From Bacteroidota bacterium (lineage in GTDB: Bacteria > Bacteroidota > Kryptoniia > Kryptoniales > JAKASW01): DNA of 8,668 nt. Of the stretch, positions 7,705-8,668 are shown piece by piece. The notes under the pieces are model-generated. The model was not told the origin of the DNA. It saw nothing but the letters and a program-made list of their open reading frames with translations, and searched no databases. Numbering within the stretch: position 1 is the first letter of the stretch; each line of letters begins with the position of its first letter. Location of the stretch: positions 1 to 8,668 of the forward strand of contig JAJYOS010000222.1 of NCBI GenBank assembly GCA_021796055.1, given 5' to 3'. Made by a program: the position numbers and the translations under genes.

Positions 7705-7733
7705 AGTATAAGCCAACAGATCCTCAATGTCAA
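7705..7733 (-). promoter_or_regulatory. Near-consensus sigma-70 promoter for the ROK gene
   Basis: The minus strand has TTGACA (7733-7728), a 17-bp spacer and TATACT (7710-7705): 6/6 and 5/6 consensus matches at ideal spacing, with A-rich sequence (GGAAAGAAAA) just upstream. The start site should fall near 7699-7697, giving a leader of about 75 nt that contains the palindrome and the ribosome binding site. Confidence 0.8.
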
Positions 7734-7810
7734 GCGTTTTCTTTCCTCGATTAACCCGCAGTAGCCGCAGAGACCAACAAAAATCGGCGTCACCTCCAAT
7801 TCCCTAAAGT

Positions 7811-7879
7811 TTATTTATTCATCATCAAAACTAAGAGCGCTTCAATTGGGACGTTTTTCTCCACTAGCTCCGAGTCCAT
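7811..7879 (-). CDS. Possible 22-residue small ORF upstream of the regulator
   Basis: An ATG with GGAGGAAGG upstream (AAGG 6 nt away) opens a 22-codon frame, MDSELVEKNVPIEALLVLMMNK, ending in TAA. The frame continues that of the coding-like fragment at 7901-8008 across one TAG, so it may equally be the tail of a decayed gene. It ends about 78 nt before the regulator's -35 box. No function can be given. Confidence 0.2.
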   Translation of the reverse strand: MDSELVEKNVPIEALLVLMMNK

Positions 7880-7900
7880 TTCTAACCTTCCTCCCGCCAG

Positions 7901-8458
7901 CTAGAACTCGGGGATTCCCGCAATACCATGTTCCGCATCATGGTACAGATCGAAAGCCCTCTGCTCAATCCACGCGTCTTTGCGGCCCAGATACCAACGA
8001 TCAGCCATCCGCGACCAATATTATCACCATTATACCTGAGAGCAGTGAGTCCATTCTTTTTAAATCCAATAACGATTCCTGTCGCGAATGAAATTTCGCT
8101 CCAATCCAGTTACGTCCTCTTGGCACAGCTTATAAAATTCGACTTCTTTCAACTGCTCCATGACCTGACTAAGAATTCCTTTTCCCCTATCGTGGACAAC
8201 GTCAAGCTATCCTCGGTTCATTAAGATGACTTTCGAGTCACACAAAATACCGGTTACTCGTTGCCACATGGGAGTGGTCATTCGACGCATCGGTAACGCC
8301 CCTTTCTTAGCCGATCCCGCAAGGAGATCCACCGAAGAGCATCGTGGCGAAGCTAGTCTAACAGCGAGCCCCAACTGAGAGTCATCATTTTCGCTCCGGT
8401 GTATTGCATCTGACCAAACAAATCGAGATAGGCACCATTGACATCGAGGGATTGTCAC
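7901..8458 (-). pseudogene. Region with short coding-like fragments broken by stops, unidentified
   Basis: No intact gene covers this stretch. On the minus strand several short frames read like real protein: a 35-codon ATG frame at 8008-7901 (MADRWYLGRKDAWIEQRAF and onward to GIPEF), and a frame at 8206-8060 containing LDVVHDRGKGILSQVMEQLK and LERNFIRDRNRYWI, which is in frame across one TAG with the open frame 8458-8207. They are in different frames and separated by stops, as expected for one or more decayed genes. A competing minus frame in 7880-8110 is also open, so the true frame is uncertain. I recognise no family. An inverted repeat TACCATG/CATGGTA (7924-7945) falls inside one fragment. 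It could instead be ordinary non-coding DNA with chance open frames. Confidence 0.3.
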
Positions 8459-8668
8459 TGATGCTGGTACAAGTCATTAAACGGTAAATTAAACTGTGCA
8501 CAAGAAATATTGAAAAACGCGATGGTACCGTTCATGCCAAACAGCCAATCAAAGTTCCCATTCCGCGGATGCAATCCGTTCGGATCCGATAACGCAATTT
8601 TAATCACTGGCGCATTGAAGAGGCAAGTCCTTAGCGCCGGGACTATCTCGTTCCCCATCGAGCCGACC
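8455..8668 (-). CDS. C-terminal part of an unidentified protein, 5' end outside the window
   Basis: The frame is open from the window edge to a TGA at 8457-8455, giving about 70 residues (NAPVIKIALSDPNG, then GNFDWLFGMNGTIAFFN, ending NLPFNDLYQHQ). Composition and hydrophobic pattern look like real protein, but I recognise no family. An ATG at 8658 lies inside the frame without a clear SD, so the start is probably beyond the edge. After the TGA the same frame continues for 33 protein-like codons (DVNGAYLDLFGQMQYTGAK and onward) to a TAG at 8355-8353, which suggests a nonsense mutation. It may therefore be the broken end of a gene that once extended further. Confidence 0.35.
   Translation of the reverse strand, partial: VGSMGNEIVPALRTCLFNAPVIKIALSDPNGLHPRNGNFDWLFGMNGTIAFFNISCAQFNLPFNDLYQHQ

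Noticed and set aside
7617..7799. Minus-strand 60-codon frame overlapping the regulator start by a few bases
   Set aside because: It has GGAGG nearby, but it would run through the promoter and palindrome, and its sequence does not resemble a protein family.
7924..7945. TACCATG/CATGGTA inverted repeat as an operator
   Set aside because: It sits within a coding-like fragment with no promoter nearby, and its arms do not match the operator at 7676-7698. Probably chance.
7846..8224. Two overlapping plus-strand frames of 81 and 98 codons
   Set aside because: No SD and no recognisable motifs; the minus strand in the same place reads more like protein. I treat them as chance or shadow frames.
1..8668. 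Novel defence, CRISPR or mobile system
   Set aside because: I found no direct-repeat array, transposase, recombinase, nuclease or toxin-antitoxin signature; the recognisable genes form a glycan-use locus.

Overview
The window looks like chromosomal DNA from a member of the Bacteroidota/Ignavibacteriota (FCB) group. Two secreted proteins carry the YPNPFNP-type C-terminal sorting domain of the type IX secretion system (T9SS), and there is a TonB-dependent receptor with an N-terminal carboxypeptidase-regulatory-like domain. Strong Shine-Dalgarno sites and one near-consensus sigma-70 promoter (TTGACA, 17 bp, TATACT) fit an Ignavibacteria/Chlorobi-like lineage better than a classical Bacteroides-type one. 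This placement is inference from sequence style, not a phylogeny.

All recognisable genes lie on the minus strand, so transcription runs from high to low coordinates. In that order: a poorly conserved stretch with a partial reading frame and short coding-like fragments (about 8668-7800); a sigma-70 promoter overlapping the start region of a perfect palindrome (7733-7676); a ROK-family transcriptional regulator (7623-6412); a 182-bp leader; a large TonB-dependent receptor (6229-3260); a gap with a GC-rich palindromic element (3167-3114); a secreted right-handed beta-helix protein with a T9SS domain (3045-1303); a probable intrinsic terminator (1278-1241); and a secreted glycoside hydrolase family 18 (chitinase-type) enzyme that starts at TTG (1187) and leaves the window at base 1 inside its own T9SS domain.

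The layout suggests a small glycan-use locus, most simply for chitin or another N-acetylglucosamine-containing polymer. The GH18 enzyme would cut the polymer outside the cell or at its surface. The beta-helix protein would bind or process glycan. The receptor would import oligosaccharides across the outer membrane using TonB energy. The ROK regulator would sense a sugar and repress at the palindrome. No SusD-like lipoprotein is visible, and the receptor resembles the Caulobacter/Xanthomonas-type carbohydrate TBDRs, which usually work without SusD. I see no CRISPR array, tRNA, rRNA, insertion sequence or defence system. The most notable features are the regulator's promoter/operator, the unassigned beta-helix protein inside the locus, and the possibly decayed coding region at the right end.
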